Shown in pieces: positions 1 through 8,131 of a stretch of 64,000 nucleotides of DNA (positions within the stretch are counted from its first letter, which is position 1; each line of letters begins with the position of its first letter). The notes beneath the pieces are model-generated. The model had not been told where the DNA came from. It saw only the letters and a list, made by a program, of their open reading frames with translations, and searched no databases. The DNA is from Virgibacillus profundi (GTDB taxonomy: Bacteria; Bacillota; Bacilli; Bacillales; Amphibacillaceae). The stretch spans positions 124,001 to 188,000 of the forward strand of contig NZ_NPOA01000002.1 in the NCBI RefSeq assembly GCF_002287375.1, written 5' to 3'. Both the position numbers and the translations under genes were made by a program.

Positions 1-495
1 TGTCAGTCCACCATTTCTTCGAGTCTAAACAGTATTTCAGCTTGTATTACAGTTGACTTTAAACAAAGGTTTTTCAGTAAAGATAAATCCAATGATGTTG
101 CACTTGCAAGATGGGTGATTATCATTGCGGGTATTCTTGGATTGGCCGCCGCTTTGTATCTTGTTTCAACGAACCGTGATGAAACGTGGAATCTGTTCCT
201 AGCCATTACCGGATTATTCGGTGTGCCGATTGCTGGAATCTTTGCACTAGGAATTTTCACAAGACGTGCGAATGCACCAGGTGTATTGATAGGGTTATTC
301 CTAAGTGCAATTGCTTCATACTTTGTCCAGCAAACGGATTTAACACCATTTGCTGTTAGTGTCATGTCATTCTTTACATCATTTGGATTTGGATATATTG
401 CAAGCTTGTTCTTCCCTAAATTCAATAAAAACACAACCGGTCTAACAATCTTTACAAAGAACGAAGAGTACGTGAGGGAAGAAGTGAAAGCTTAA
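1..495 (+). CDS. Sodium:solute symporter (SSS family), C-terminal fragment
   Basis: Last 164 residues of a sodium:solute symporter (SSS/SLC5 family), a membrane carrier that couples uptake of an organic solute to Na+ entry. The open frame runs in from the window edge, so the start and roughly two thirds of the protein lie outside. The first residues (QSTISSSLNSISA) match the serine-rich conserved helix of the family. Three hydrophobic helices follow (about residues 40-60, 68-90 and 95-113), then a short helix and a charged tail ending EEVKA. A hairpin terminator follows directly. The substrate cannot be told from this piece; sugars, sialic acid, proline and carboxylates are all carried by the family. 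Confidence 0.85.
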   Translation, partial: CQSTISSSLNSISACITVDFKQRFFSKDKSNDVALARWVIIIAGILGLAAALYLVSTNRDETWNLFLAITGLFGVPIAGIFALGIFTRRANAPGVLIGLFLSAIASYFVQQTDLTPFAVSVMSFFTSFGFGYIASLFFPKFNKNTTGLTIFTKNEEYVREEVKA

Positions 496-502
496 AAATA
501 GA

Positions 503-542
503 AACCGGGTAGTCACTATTAGAGGTGATTGCCCGGTTTTTT
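503..542 (+). terminator. Rho-independent terminator of the symporter gene
   Basis: A 14-bp stem (AACCGGGTAGTCAC pairing with GTGATTGCCCGGTT, two G-U pairs) is followed by a run of T, nine bases after the symporter stop codon. Confidence 0.85.
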
Positions 543-670
543 AATTACCTAATAATTCGATAGACTTTTTTAAAGCTCTTAGTGAAAAAGGTAGTACGGC
601 GGGGATTCCCCTTATTTACTTATGTATTCATTCGATAAGTATTTATCCCGGCATTTTAGAAAACAGTCTA

Positions 671-3664
671 TCACAATGTATTTTTACTTAAATATAGATA
701 AGCATCCTCATGAATGAAATCCGTATCAGGAATTTCCTGATTAAGTTTACGTAAAACAGTCATCTTATTCATGAGTCCTGCGAGGCGGTCTTCCTCTATA
801 TCGGTTATATCAAATTTAATCCCATAATAAAAAGTGGATCCTTTTCCTTCGTTTTTCCAAACTAGTGAACCATCTATTGCAAATTGTTCATTCATCAAAG
901 TGAAGTGAAATCTGAATTTCATGTTAGAATTAATGGGCAATTTTAAAGTAGAAAGTATTTTCAAACCGCCCAGGCTGATATTCTTAATCAATATTTCTGC
1001 AGAGCCTAAATCTACTTTGCGTTTATTTACCTCTAAAATTGCCATTTCAGCACGTAGACTAAATGGAAATTCAAATCGGTAAAATTTCCGTCGTTCCTTG
1101 TCAGGTGCCTTATTTAATTTTTGCTTTGTAGGCTTTAAATAACCTGTCCCCAGCATTTGTTCAAACTTTTCTGCCGGAACTGGTTTTGAAAATAAATAGC
1201 CCTGGATTAAATCACATTCCTTTTGTTTCAGAAATTCGAGCTGGTCATATTCCTCTACACCCTCTGCTACTATTTTCATATCCAGCCCTTTGGCTAAATG
1301 TAAGATGGAAGATACAATAGCTCTATCTTTTTTATTCTGTCCATCACTGCTTTTAATAAAAACCTGATCAATTTTAATGGTATCGGCCTGGAATTCCCGT
1401 AAATAGTTCATGGAGGCATGTCCTGTTCCAAAATCGTCAATCGCTATTTTAACGCCTAGTTCCTTTAATGCTGCTATCGTGGAAAGTACACCTTTCTCAC
1501 TTTTTAATAAGGAGCTTTCCGTGATTTCAAACTCCAAATATTTAGCAGGTATTTGATGGAGCTCCAATTGCTGTTTAACCAACTCCACCAGTCCCTTTTT
1601 AAAAAAGCGAATAGGAGAGAGGTTGATCGCGATTGGACGTAATGTAAGGTCTTTATCCCTCCACTCTCTAAGCTGAAGACAAACTTTTTTAATTACCCAA
1701 TCACTGATGTTATGGATCAGGTGGTTTTCTTCTGCTAATGGAATAAATTCACCTGGAGAGACTAGTCCCCATTCTTCATGATTCCAGCGAATTAATGCTT
1801 CAGCACCCTGAATGATTCCAGTGCCCGGTTCGACTTGGGGTTGATAATACATCTCAAAATCTTCATTTACAATCGCTTTTCGCATATCCTTTTCAAGCAC
1901 ATATTTTTTATAGGAAGAAATATCCCTGGAAAAGGAATATAGTTGGTAATTATTTTTTCCTTGTTGTTTTGCGTGATATAAAGCGGAATGCGCATTTTCA
2001 AGTAATGTAAGTTTATTATCGCTATCTTCCGGAAAAAAACTGATACCGATGCTTGTTGTTATATGCAATTCATAGTCCATTGCCAGTAAAGGATCTTCAA
2101 TTCGTTCGATTATTTTTTCAGCTAACGTAAATACAGCATCTTTGCTTGGGTAATTTTCCAGTACCACAATAAAATCATTACTGCCAAGGCGGGCGATATA
2201 ACCATGATCCGGTATTACAGAAATAAGTCTATTGGCAACATTTTTTAATACTTTATCACCGACTTGATGTCCGAAAGAATCATTGATTACGTTAAAGCGA
2301 TCCAGATCCAAATATAATATTGCAAATTCATTCGTATGACTATCTATAAGTCTATCCAATTCTTCATACAGGCTGCGTTGATTGGGCAGTGCTGTCAGTG
2401 GATCCTGGGTCGCAAAAAATTTAAGCTGATCCTGCATTTCCACTTCCGGAGTGATGTTAACAACCATTCCGAATAAGCCAATAACTTCACCCTTATCATC
2501 TATTCTGGGAATGGTTTGTTCAATAACCCATTTTGTTGTTCCATCTCCGGTATTTATCCGATATTTTATGTGAATACTTTTACCTTCGCTTAGTAATTTA
2601 AATTCCTCAAACACTTCATTACGGTGTACAGGAAGAATCATTTCTTTCCAGCAGTCCGGATTATCATATAACTTTGAAAGAGGAATTTGCAGAAGCTCTT
2701 CCATTCCTTTTGAAGCAAAAGTCAGGTTTCCATCAATCGATTCTCTCATCCAAATACCAACATTCAAATTATCAAAAATATGTTTAAAATTTTTGTTGGC
2801 AGTTTCCAGTTTATTTTCCATCACCTTATGTGTCGTAATATCTTTAGTAACCCCAACCATTTTATAAGGTTTATCATCTCGCCAAATAACTTCTGCCTGT
2901 ACTTTTATGTAATGGATCTCATTTGTTATTCCGTGATTTATTCGATATTCATTGACAAAGCCAACTCCTTTTTTCATGGAGTCATAAATTATTTGATGTG
3001 ATTCTTGATAATCATCCGGGTGTATAAATTGAAACAGCTTATTCATCGGAATAACATCAGTTTCATCAAAACCAAATATTCCATAAAAGTTGTCGGAACA
3101 ATACAATCTGTCATCATCAATATAATATTCCCAGCTTCCAATATCAGCTATCTGTTGAGCATGGGTTAAATGTTTTTCATTTAATTCTAGATTCTGTGTT
3201 AGCTTCCTGTATTCGGTATTGTTGCGAATAATTAAGTAAACACCATCGACTTTAGCATTTGCCTGTTTAATTGGAACAAAAGTCACAAGAACATAAATGA
3301 TGTCACCCTGCTTATTTTGTACTGTTACTTCATGCCTTTCTGATTTTCCTTTGAGCGTATTATTAAATGCAAGGCTTAGAGTGTTATAGGAATCCTTGGA
3401 AAGAAGGTCTTTATAATGTAATTTCTTGCGAGCTGAATACCCTAAAAACTCATTTATACTTTTATGGTTCTCTGAAACTATCTCGCCCTCGGGTGAGAAT
3501 ACAAGGATTAAATCCGGATGATTCATCGCCAAAGAAGCATAATAGTTTAACAGAATTCGATCATCCGTAATTTTTTGATCGTTATTGCTATCGTTGTGAA
3601 GCCCATTGTTTTTCTTAAACATCTGTTTTAAAAAATTTGCCTTTTTTGGAGTGTAATTCGTCAT
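671..3664 (-). CDS. PAS-PAS-PAS-GGDEF-EAL-PilZ cyclic-di-GMP signalling protein
   Basis: A 997-residue protein predicted to break down and sense cyclic di-GMP. Three PAS-type sensor domains lie at about residues 35-155, 170-280 and 290-410. A GGDEF domain follows (about 415-580), but its signature is degenerate: RLGSNDF near residue 495 replaces RLGGDEF, so cyclase activity is doubtful. The EAL domain (about 590-840) looks intact: EALIRW near 623, FEITES, DDFGTG, KIDQ, EGVEE and QGYLFSKP. The C-terminus (about 855-975) is a PilZ domain with the ligand motifs RRKFYR and NISLGG. No transmembrane segment or signal peptide is visible, so it should be cytoplasmic. It is transcribed alone, divergently from the acetamidase gene. 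Most likely it is a phosphodiesterase whose PilZ domain reads the nucleotide; that role is inferred. Confidence 0.92.
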   Translation of the reverse strand: MTNYTPKKANFLKQMFKKNNGLHNDSNNDQKITDDRILLNYYASLAMNHPDLILVFSPEGEIVSENHKSINEFLGYSARKKLHYKDLLSKDSYNTLSLAFNNTLKGKSERHEVTVQNKQGDIIYVLVTFVPIKQANAKVDGVYLIIRNNTEYRKLTQNLELNEKHLTHAQQIADIGSWEYYIDDDRLYCSDNFYGIFGFDETDVIPMNKLFQFIHPDDYQESHQIIYDSMKKGVGFVNEYRINHGITNEIHYIKVQAEVIWRDDKPYKMVGVTKDITTHKVMENKLETANKNFKHIFDNLNVGIWMRESIDGNLTFASKGMEELLQIPLSKLYDNPDCWKEMILPVHRNEVFEEFKLLSEGKSIHIKYRINTGDGTTKWVIEQTIPRIDDKGEVIGLFGMVVNITPEVEMQDQLKFFATQDPLTALPNQRSLYEELDRLIDSHTNEFAILYLDLDRFNVINDSFGHQVGDKVLKNVANRLISVIPDHGYIARLGSNDFIVVLENYPSKDAVFTLAEKIIERIEDPLLAMDYELHITTSIGISFFPEDSDNKLTLLENAHSALYHAKQQGKNNYQLYSFSRDISSYKKYVLEKDMRKAIVNEDFEMYYQPQVEPGTGIIQGAEALIRWNHEEWGLVSPGEFIPLAEENHLIHNISDWVIKKVCLQLREWRDKDLTLRPIAINLSPIRFFKKGLVELVKQQLELHQIPAKYLEFEITESSLLKSEKGVLSTIAALKELGVKIAIDDFGTGHASMNYLREFQADTIKIDQVFIKSSDGQNKKDRAIVSSILHLAKGLDMKIVAEGVEEYDQLEFLKQKECDLIQGYLFSKPVPAEKFEQMLGTGYLKPTKQKLNKAPDKERRKFYRFEFPFSLRAEMAILEVNKRKVDLGSAEILIKNISLGGLKILSTLKLPINSNMKFRFHFTLMNEQFAIDGSLVWKNEGKGSTFYYGIKFDITDIEEDRLAGLMNKMTVLRKLNQEIPDTDFIHEDAYLYLSKNTL

Positions 3665-3890
3665 TGCCTAACCCCTTTCCGTGATTATGTTACATTTGTA
3701 ATGAAAACGTAACATAATTGTAATGCAGATGAATCCATTATAGTTTATAAGTCCTGAATAGGGAATAGTATTTTCGAAATGTTTTCCCTTGGCCCTTATA
3801 AACTGGTAGTTTATTACATTGTATAGTTCTTATTACCCATAATTGTTTAGTGTAAACATTTTTTAAGAAGTTCCTTTAAAACACAAACTT

Positions 3891-3904
3891 AGTAAACGCT
3901 ATCA
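3891..3904 (+). promoter_or_regulatory. Putative cre box (CcpA site) before the acetamidase gene
   Basis: AGTAAACGCTATCA matches the consensus TGWAANCGNTNWCA at 13 of 14 positions. It lies 48 bases before the ATG, close to or within the likely promoter, where CcpA binding would repress in the presence of good carbon sources. Confidence 0.55.
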
Positions 3905-3951
3905 CTATATAGTAAAATAGTAATATATGAATCTACAAGGAGGAACTGATT

Positions 3952-5244
3952 ATGACGGCAAAGCAAACGGTTTATGTCAATGAATTTACGGATGGGATTC
4001 TCGATCCGACAAAGGAAATGAAAAACAGAGTAAAAGATGGTGGATTTATCGTTGCAAATACCACTCCCGGATGCTGGGGTCCGATGATAACACCGGCATT
4101 AAAGGGAGGACATGAGGTTACAAGGCCTGTGTATGTGGAAGGTGCAGAAGTTGGGGATGCGATTGCCATCCATATTAAGTCGATTGAAGTTACATCGATT
4201 GCTACAGCTTCCGGGAATGACAAGCCTGTTGACGGACGATTTGTTGGTGATCCTTTTGTTGCTGGGAAGTGTCCGGAATGTGGAACATTGAATCCTGAAA
4301 CAGTCATCGATGGAATTGGTCAGGAAGCTATTCGTTGTATAAATTGTCATGCGGATATAACCCCGTTTACCTTCACAAATGCTTATACAATGGCGTTTAA
4401 TCAGAATAAAACTGTTGGAATCTCGTTAAACAAAGATGCAGCTGAAAAAGTTGCTCGTGACGGCAAAAAGTATATGAATACACCGGAAAATTCAATTCAA
4501 AACCCTGTTGTAACCTTTGCCCCACATGATTTAGTTGGAGCAATTGCCAGAGTCAGGCCATTTTTGGGACAATTAGGTACAACTCCTGCACGTCCATTGC
4601 CTGATTCTCATAATGCAGGTGACTTTGGACAATTTCTAATCGATGCTCCACATGATTATGGGCTTACAAAAGAGCAGCTGGAAGATCGAACAGATGGACA
4701 TATGGATATCAATCGAGTGCGGGATGGTGCAATTTTAATTTGTCCTGTAAAGGTCCCGGGCGGAGGCGTTTATCTGGGAGATATGCACGCGATGCAAGGG
4801 GATGGTGAAATTGCCGGCCATACGACAGATGTTTCCGGAATTGTAAATCTTCAGGTGAATGTTTTGAAAGACGTGAAATTGGAGGGACCGGTACTGCTTC
4901 CTGTTGTCGAGGATTTACCACATCTGGCAAAACCATTTAGTGAGGAAGAAAAGCAGCAAGCTATTCAATTAAGTAAACAATGGGGAATTCAGGAACTGGA
5001 GGATTCTTATCCGATTTCTTTTGTCGGAACAGGCGCAGATTTAAATGAAGCAACAGAAAATGGAATGGAACGTGCTGCTAATTTATTTGGGATAACTGTA
5101 CCAGAGGTTATGAACCGTGCAACGATTAATGGCGCTATTGAGATAGGACGCCATCCGGGTGTTGTGACAGTTACATTCCTGACCCCGGTTAAATACCTGG
5201 AAGAAAAGGGACTTGCCGATTTAGTTCGAAATCAATATGTGTAA
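3952..5244 (+). CDS. Acetamidase/formamidase family protein
   Basis: A 430-residue member of the acetamidase/formamidase (FmdA/AmdA) family, which hydrolyses short aliphatic amides to ammonia and the carboxylic acid in the cytoplasm. Family-typical stretches include TPGCWGPMITPA near residue 40, HAMQGDGEIAGHTTDV in the middle and a C-terminal segment ending in VTFLTPVKYLEE. Residues 107-110 (CPEC) and 129-132 (CINC) form a four-cysteine knuckle that could bind zinc; this insertion is easy to recognise but its role is unknown. The ATG is preceded by AAGGAGGAACTGATT, a strong ribosome site. The gene is monocistronic, with a cre-like box upstream and a terminator downstream, which fits a nitrogen or carbon scavenging role. 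The exact amide is not predictable. Confidence 0.88.
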   Translation: MTAKQTVYVNEFTDGILDPTKEMKNRVKDGGFIVANTTPGCWGPMITPALKGGHEVTRPVYVEGAEVGDAIAIHIKSIEVTSIATASGNDKPVDGRFVGDPFVAGKCPECGTLNPETVIDGIGQEAIRCINCHADITPFTFTNAYTMAFNQNKTVGISLNKDAAEKVARDGKKYMNTPENSIQNPVVTFAPHDLVGAIARVRPFLGQLGTTPARPLPDSHNAGDFGQFLIDAPHDYGLTKEQLEDRTDGHMDINRVRDGAILICPVKVPGGGVYLGDMHAMQGDGEIAGHTTDVSGIVNLQVNVLKDVKLEGPVLLPVVEDLPHLAKPFSEEEKQQAIQLSKQWGIQELEDSYPISFVGTGADLNEATENGMERAANLFGITVPEVMNRATINGAIEIGRHPGVVTVTFLTPVKYLEEKGLADLVRNQYV

Positions 5245-5252
5245 AATGGTGG

Positions 5253-5310
5253 GGAGTACTCCTTGCACTACCACTTTAATGTGGAAATGCAGAGGGTACT
5301 CCTTTTTTTT
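5253..5310 (+). terminator. Terminator after the acetamidase gene
   Basis: GGAGTACTCCTTGCA pairs with TGCAGAGGGTACTCC (small internal mismatch) and is followed by eight T. The stem begins eight bases after the stop codon. Confidence 0.75.
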
Positions 5311-6017
5311 GAATGGTAAGAAAGTATAAAATTTGCCAGTATTTTTGCCGAAATCAGGCAAAATTAAAGTTGAGAGAGAGGCTAATAGAGTTGAGAGAAG
5401 TATGCAATAAGTTGAGAGAGAAGCCTATAAAGTTGAGAGATAATTGTGAATTCCCTTGTTTTCTCTCAACTTTTACCCAGTGTCTCTCAACTTTGCCGTT
5501 TGATCTCTCAATTGTTATTCTTTATCTCTCAACTTTCATCTCTAATTACTATGGCCATTTCTCCATCACTTCATAATTTGTAGCTTCCGCCCCCAATCCC
5601 GTTCTTCACTTATTATTTTTCGTGTATTTAAGTGTATTATTAATATTTTTTCATGAAAGAATTTAGGTTGAGGATGGCGTCTACAAGCCCGAAAGCATCG
5701 AAAGGAGTCGCAAATTGTCCGATAGACGGCTACTCTAAGCCCGAACCGCTTATATGTAGCCGTAAAAGTTCAATAGACCACTTCTATCAGCAAAACCGCA
5801 ACAAAATATTTATTATAAAAATCACTTTCTGCTATTGCAGTCATGTTTTTTTATTTTATCAACCAATAATAACCCCTTCAATTTGGCATGAAACACTGTT
5901 CTCCGTTAAAATATAGATAGATGAAACTTTTTTACTGGTTTGATCGTAGAAATAAGTACTGGATGATACAAAAGTAATTCATTTATACTATGAAAATTAA
6001 AATAGGAGTTGGAAGAC
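5311..6017. other. Gene-free stretch between acetamidase gene and xpaC
   Basis: About 700 AT-rich bases without a credible gene. The first third holds the 21-bp mirror array. Around 5680-5780 there are two loosely similar GC-richer pieces containing AAGCCCGAA; nothing else is recognisable. The promoter of xpaC should lie near the 3' end. Confidence 0.6.
5369..5533. repeat. Mirror array: four GTTGAGAGA then four TCTCTCAAC, exact 21-bp period
   Basis: Four copies of GTTGAGAGA start at 5369, 5390, 5411 and 5432. Four copies of its reverse complement (the third reads TCTCTCAAT) start at 5462, 5483, 5504 and 5525. Both halves have an exact 21-base period with 12-base spacers that are not conserved, and the halves are separated by 21 bases (5441-5461). 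The whole can fold into one long hairpin of four 9-bp stems separated by symmetric internal loops, or present protein sites on one face of the helix. The spacers differ too much in length and kind for a CRISPR array. The function is unknown. Confidence 0.9.
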
Positions 6018-6653
6018 ATGAAAGGATTTTTTCAATTGATGTTGAGGTTCGCTGCAGCTTCAAGTGGTGCCGCACTGACATGGCTGTTGAGCTTTTTTAT
6101 CTTTAGTCAAACATTTCTTTTCTCCAGTCTATATGCCTTAGCCGGTGGAGCGGTTCTATATGTATCTGTAAAGCAAATTGGAAACTTCCGTTATTTACAA
6201 AAAGAAGGACTGACGAGAAGGGAATTAAAATATATCCAAAAAAATCTTAAGGAAGCAAAGGGTAAAATATCCCGCTTACAAAAAGCATTAATACAGGTTC
6301 GCAGTCTTGATCAGGCCAAGCAGAATTTCGAAATCATTCGTACGGTTCGTAAAATATATTCAAACACAAAGAAGGAACCGAAACGTTTTTATCAGGCTGA
6401 GGGATTTTACTATAAAAACCTGGATTCCCTTGTTGAACTAACTGAAAAGTATGCCTATCTATCTTCGCAACCAACAAAATCATGGGAGATGGCAGAATCT
6501 TTGCTGGATACCAAAAGAACAGTAAGAAGTTTAAATCAAACCGTAAAGAAAGATTTGCACATCATGTTAAAGGATGATGTGGATACATTGCATTTTGAAC
6601 TCGATGTGGCCAAGCAATCATTTAAGAAGAATGATAGGAGTGTCTTGAAATGA
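6018..6653 (+). CDS. xpaC: XpaC family protein
   Basis: A 211-residue protein of the XpaC family (named after a Bacillus locus that causes hydrolysis of an indolyl phosphate dye; the real function is unknown). Two hydrophobic segments near the N-terminus (about residues 8-27 and 31-46) anchor it in the membrane. The rest is a charged, mostly helical cytoplasmic part with Lys/Glu-rich coiled-coil character. A TTG nine bases earlier is in frame but overlaps the ribosome site AGGAG, so the ATG at 6018 is the better start. It overlaps the next gene by four bases (ATGA), giving the same xpaC-telA pair found in Bacillus subtilis (xpaC-yaaN). Confidence 0.88.
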   Translation: MKGFFQLMLRFAAASSGAALTWLLSFFIFSQTFLFSSLYALAGGAVLYVSVKQIGNFRYLQKEGLTRRELKYIQKNLKEAKGKISRLQKALIQVRSLDQAKQNFEIIRTVRKIYSNTKKEPKRFYQAEGFYYKNLDSLVELTEKYAYLSSQPTKSWEMAESLLDTKRTVRSLNQTVKKDLHIMLKDDVDTLHFELDVAKQSFKKNDRSVLK

Positions 6654-7813
6654 ATGAACAAAATGAAAGCAAGCGATCGGAAAATATAGATGATTTACTG
6701 GCAAATCCCTTTGGTAAAAATGATTTCACCGAGCAATCAAGTGAACTGCATGATAGTGAGGACAAGCCTAAGAGAGTAATCGACACATTGCCTGAAGCAA
6801 GCAGACAAAAAGCAGTTCAGCTGGTAAATCAAATTGATCCCGGTGATGACGGATCGATTATCAGTTATGGGACGGAAGCTCAGGCCAAGCTTCTGGATTT
6901 CTCCCATCATATGCTGGATCATGTTCAAAATAAAGATGTTGGTGAAATTGGGGATATTTTAAAAGATCTGATGAAAAAACTGGAGCAGGTTAATCCGGAG
7001 GAATTGCAGCCTGAAAAACGGGGATTATTTTCGCGTATGTTTGGGAAAATTTCGGGCTCTGTTAATGAAATTCTCTCGAAATATCAGAAAACCGGTGCAC
7101 AAATTGATCGGATTAGTGTGAAGCTTGATCGCAGTAAAAACGCATTACAAAAGGATAACGGTATGCTTAATAAGATGTTCGATAAAAACCGGGATTATTA
7201 TGAGGCTCTTAATATTTATATTGCTGCCGGTGAAGTAAAGCTTCAGGAGCTGGAAAAAAAGGACGTTCCTAAGCTAAAACAAAAAGCGGAGCTGAGCCAA
7301 AACCAAATGGATTTTCAGGAAGTAAATGACTTACTGCAATTTGCCGAAAGACTCGAAAAGCGGACACATGATTTAAAGTTAAGCCGACAGATCACGATGC
7401 AAAGTGCACCACAAATCCGTCTTATTCAAAATACGAATCAGGCATTGGTTGAAAAGATTCAAGCGTCTATTCTAACTGCCATTCCACTTTGGAAAAACCA
7501 GATAGCCATAGCGTTAACACTTCTTCGTCAGCGCAATGCAGTTGAAGCACAGAAGCAGGTATCGAAAACTACGAATGATTTACTGTTGAAAAATGCGGAG
7601 ATGCTAAAAGCAAATACTATTGAAACGGCAAAGGAAAATGAACGGGGTCTTGTTGATATTGAAACTTTAAAGAAGACACAGGAAAATTTAGTTTCTACAA
7701 TCGAAGAAACATTACGTATACAGACAGAGGGGCGTGAAAAACGTCATCAGGCTGAACGGGAATTGATTGGAATGGAAGATGAATTGAAGCAGAAGATGCT
7801 GGAGCTGAAGTAA
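6650..7813 (+). CDS. yaaN: TelA family toxic-anion resistance protein (YaaN-like)
   Basis: A 387-residue member of the TelA/KlaA family, linked in some bacteria to tellurite and toxic-anion resistance and to tolerance of cell-envelope stress. It is soluble and almost wholly alpha-helical, with long heptad-like stretches (about residues 120-390) and a disordered acidic N-terminus. A typical family segment is near residues 245-285 (the QITMQSAPQIRLIQ region followed by TAIPLWKNQIAIAL). Translation is coupled to xpaC by an ATGA overlap, and the ribosome site AGGAG lies inside the xpaC end. The two products probably act together at the membrane; that link is inferred from the conserved pairing. 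Confidence 0.9.
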   Translation: MNEQNESKRSENIDDLLANPFGKNDFTEQSSELHDSEDKPKRVIDTLPEASRQKAVQLVNQIDPGDDGSIISYGTEAQAKLLDFSHHMLDHVQNKDVGEIGDILKDLMKKLEQVNPEELQPEKRGLFSRMFGKISGSVNEILSKYQKTGAQIDRISVKLDRSKNALQKDNGMLNKMFDKNRDYYEALNIYIAAGEVKLQELEKKDVPKLKQKAELSQNQMDFQEVNDLLQFAERLEKRTHDLKLSRQITMQSAPQIRLIQNTNQALVEKIQASILTAIPLWKNQIAIALTLLRQRNAVEAQKQVSKTTNDLLLKNAEMLKANTIETAKENERGLVDIETLKKTQENLVSTIEETLRIQTEGREKRHQAERELIGMEDELKQKMLELK

Positions 7814-7826
7814 ATATTTAATGATG

Positions 7827-7864
7827 AAACTGCTGGAATGAAAGGGGACTCCAGCAGTTTTTTG
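7827..7864 (+). terminator. Terminator of xpaC-yaaN
   Basis: A perfect 10-bp stem, AACTGCTGGA with TCCAGCAGTT, and a T run. It lies between convergent genes and may serve both directions. Confidence 0.85.
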
Positions 7865-7867
7865 ATC

Positions 7868-8128
7868 TTATTTCTTAAACTTACTCCCTTTGCTTTTGGC
7901 CCTTAGTTGGTCCATTAACCCGGACGATTTTTGCTGTGCTTTTTGGGATGCTGAATCATCAATCGAGATAATTACAAAGACTCCATTTCTTTTTTCAATA
8001 GTAAAATGGGTGTCTACTTCGCTGCCTTCTGGCAATGTGTTCCTGGCGACAATCAATTCTTCATTTATTTCTTCGATAAGTACGACGGCTTTTTCATTGT
8101 CTTCAAAACGATCAAGTATGCCTTTCAT
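7868..8128 (-). CDS. DUF3006 family protein
   Basis: An 86-residue protein of the DUF3006 family, recognised from the opening MKGILDRFEDNEKAVVLIEE and the beta-rich pattern ending FVIISID. The function is unknown. A basic tail (RAKSKGSKFKK) follows. No signal peptide is visible, so it should be cytoplasmic. The ATG is preceded by AGGAGGTTAAAAA. It lies three bases after the MBL-fold lipoprotein gene on the same strand, so the two are an operon. A paralogue with a hydrophobic N-terminus lies at 9667 on the opposite strand, so DUF3006 genes sit on both sides of the lipoprotein gene. Confidence 0.82.
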   Translation of the reverse strand: MKGILDRFEDNEKAVVLIEEINEELIVARNTLPEGSEVDTHFTIEKRNGVFVIISIDDSASQKAQQKSSGLMDQLRAKSKGSKFKK

Positions 8129-8131
8129 TTT

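Noticed and set aside
5369-5533. CRISPR array
   Set aside because: Units are only nine bases with 12-base spacers, half of them are inverted, and no cas gene is present.
5653-5916. 87-residue open frame on the plus strand
   Set aside because: No ribosome site, odd composition and no family resemblance.
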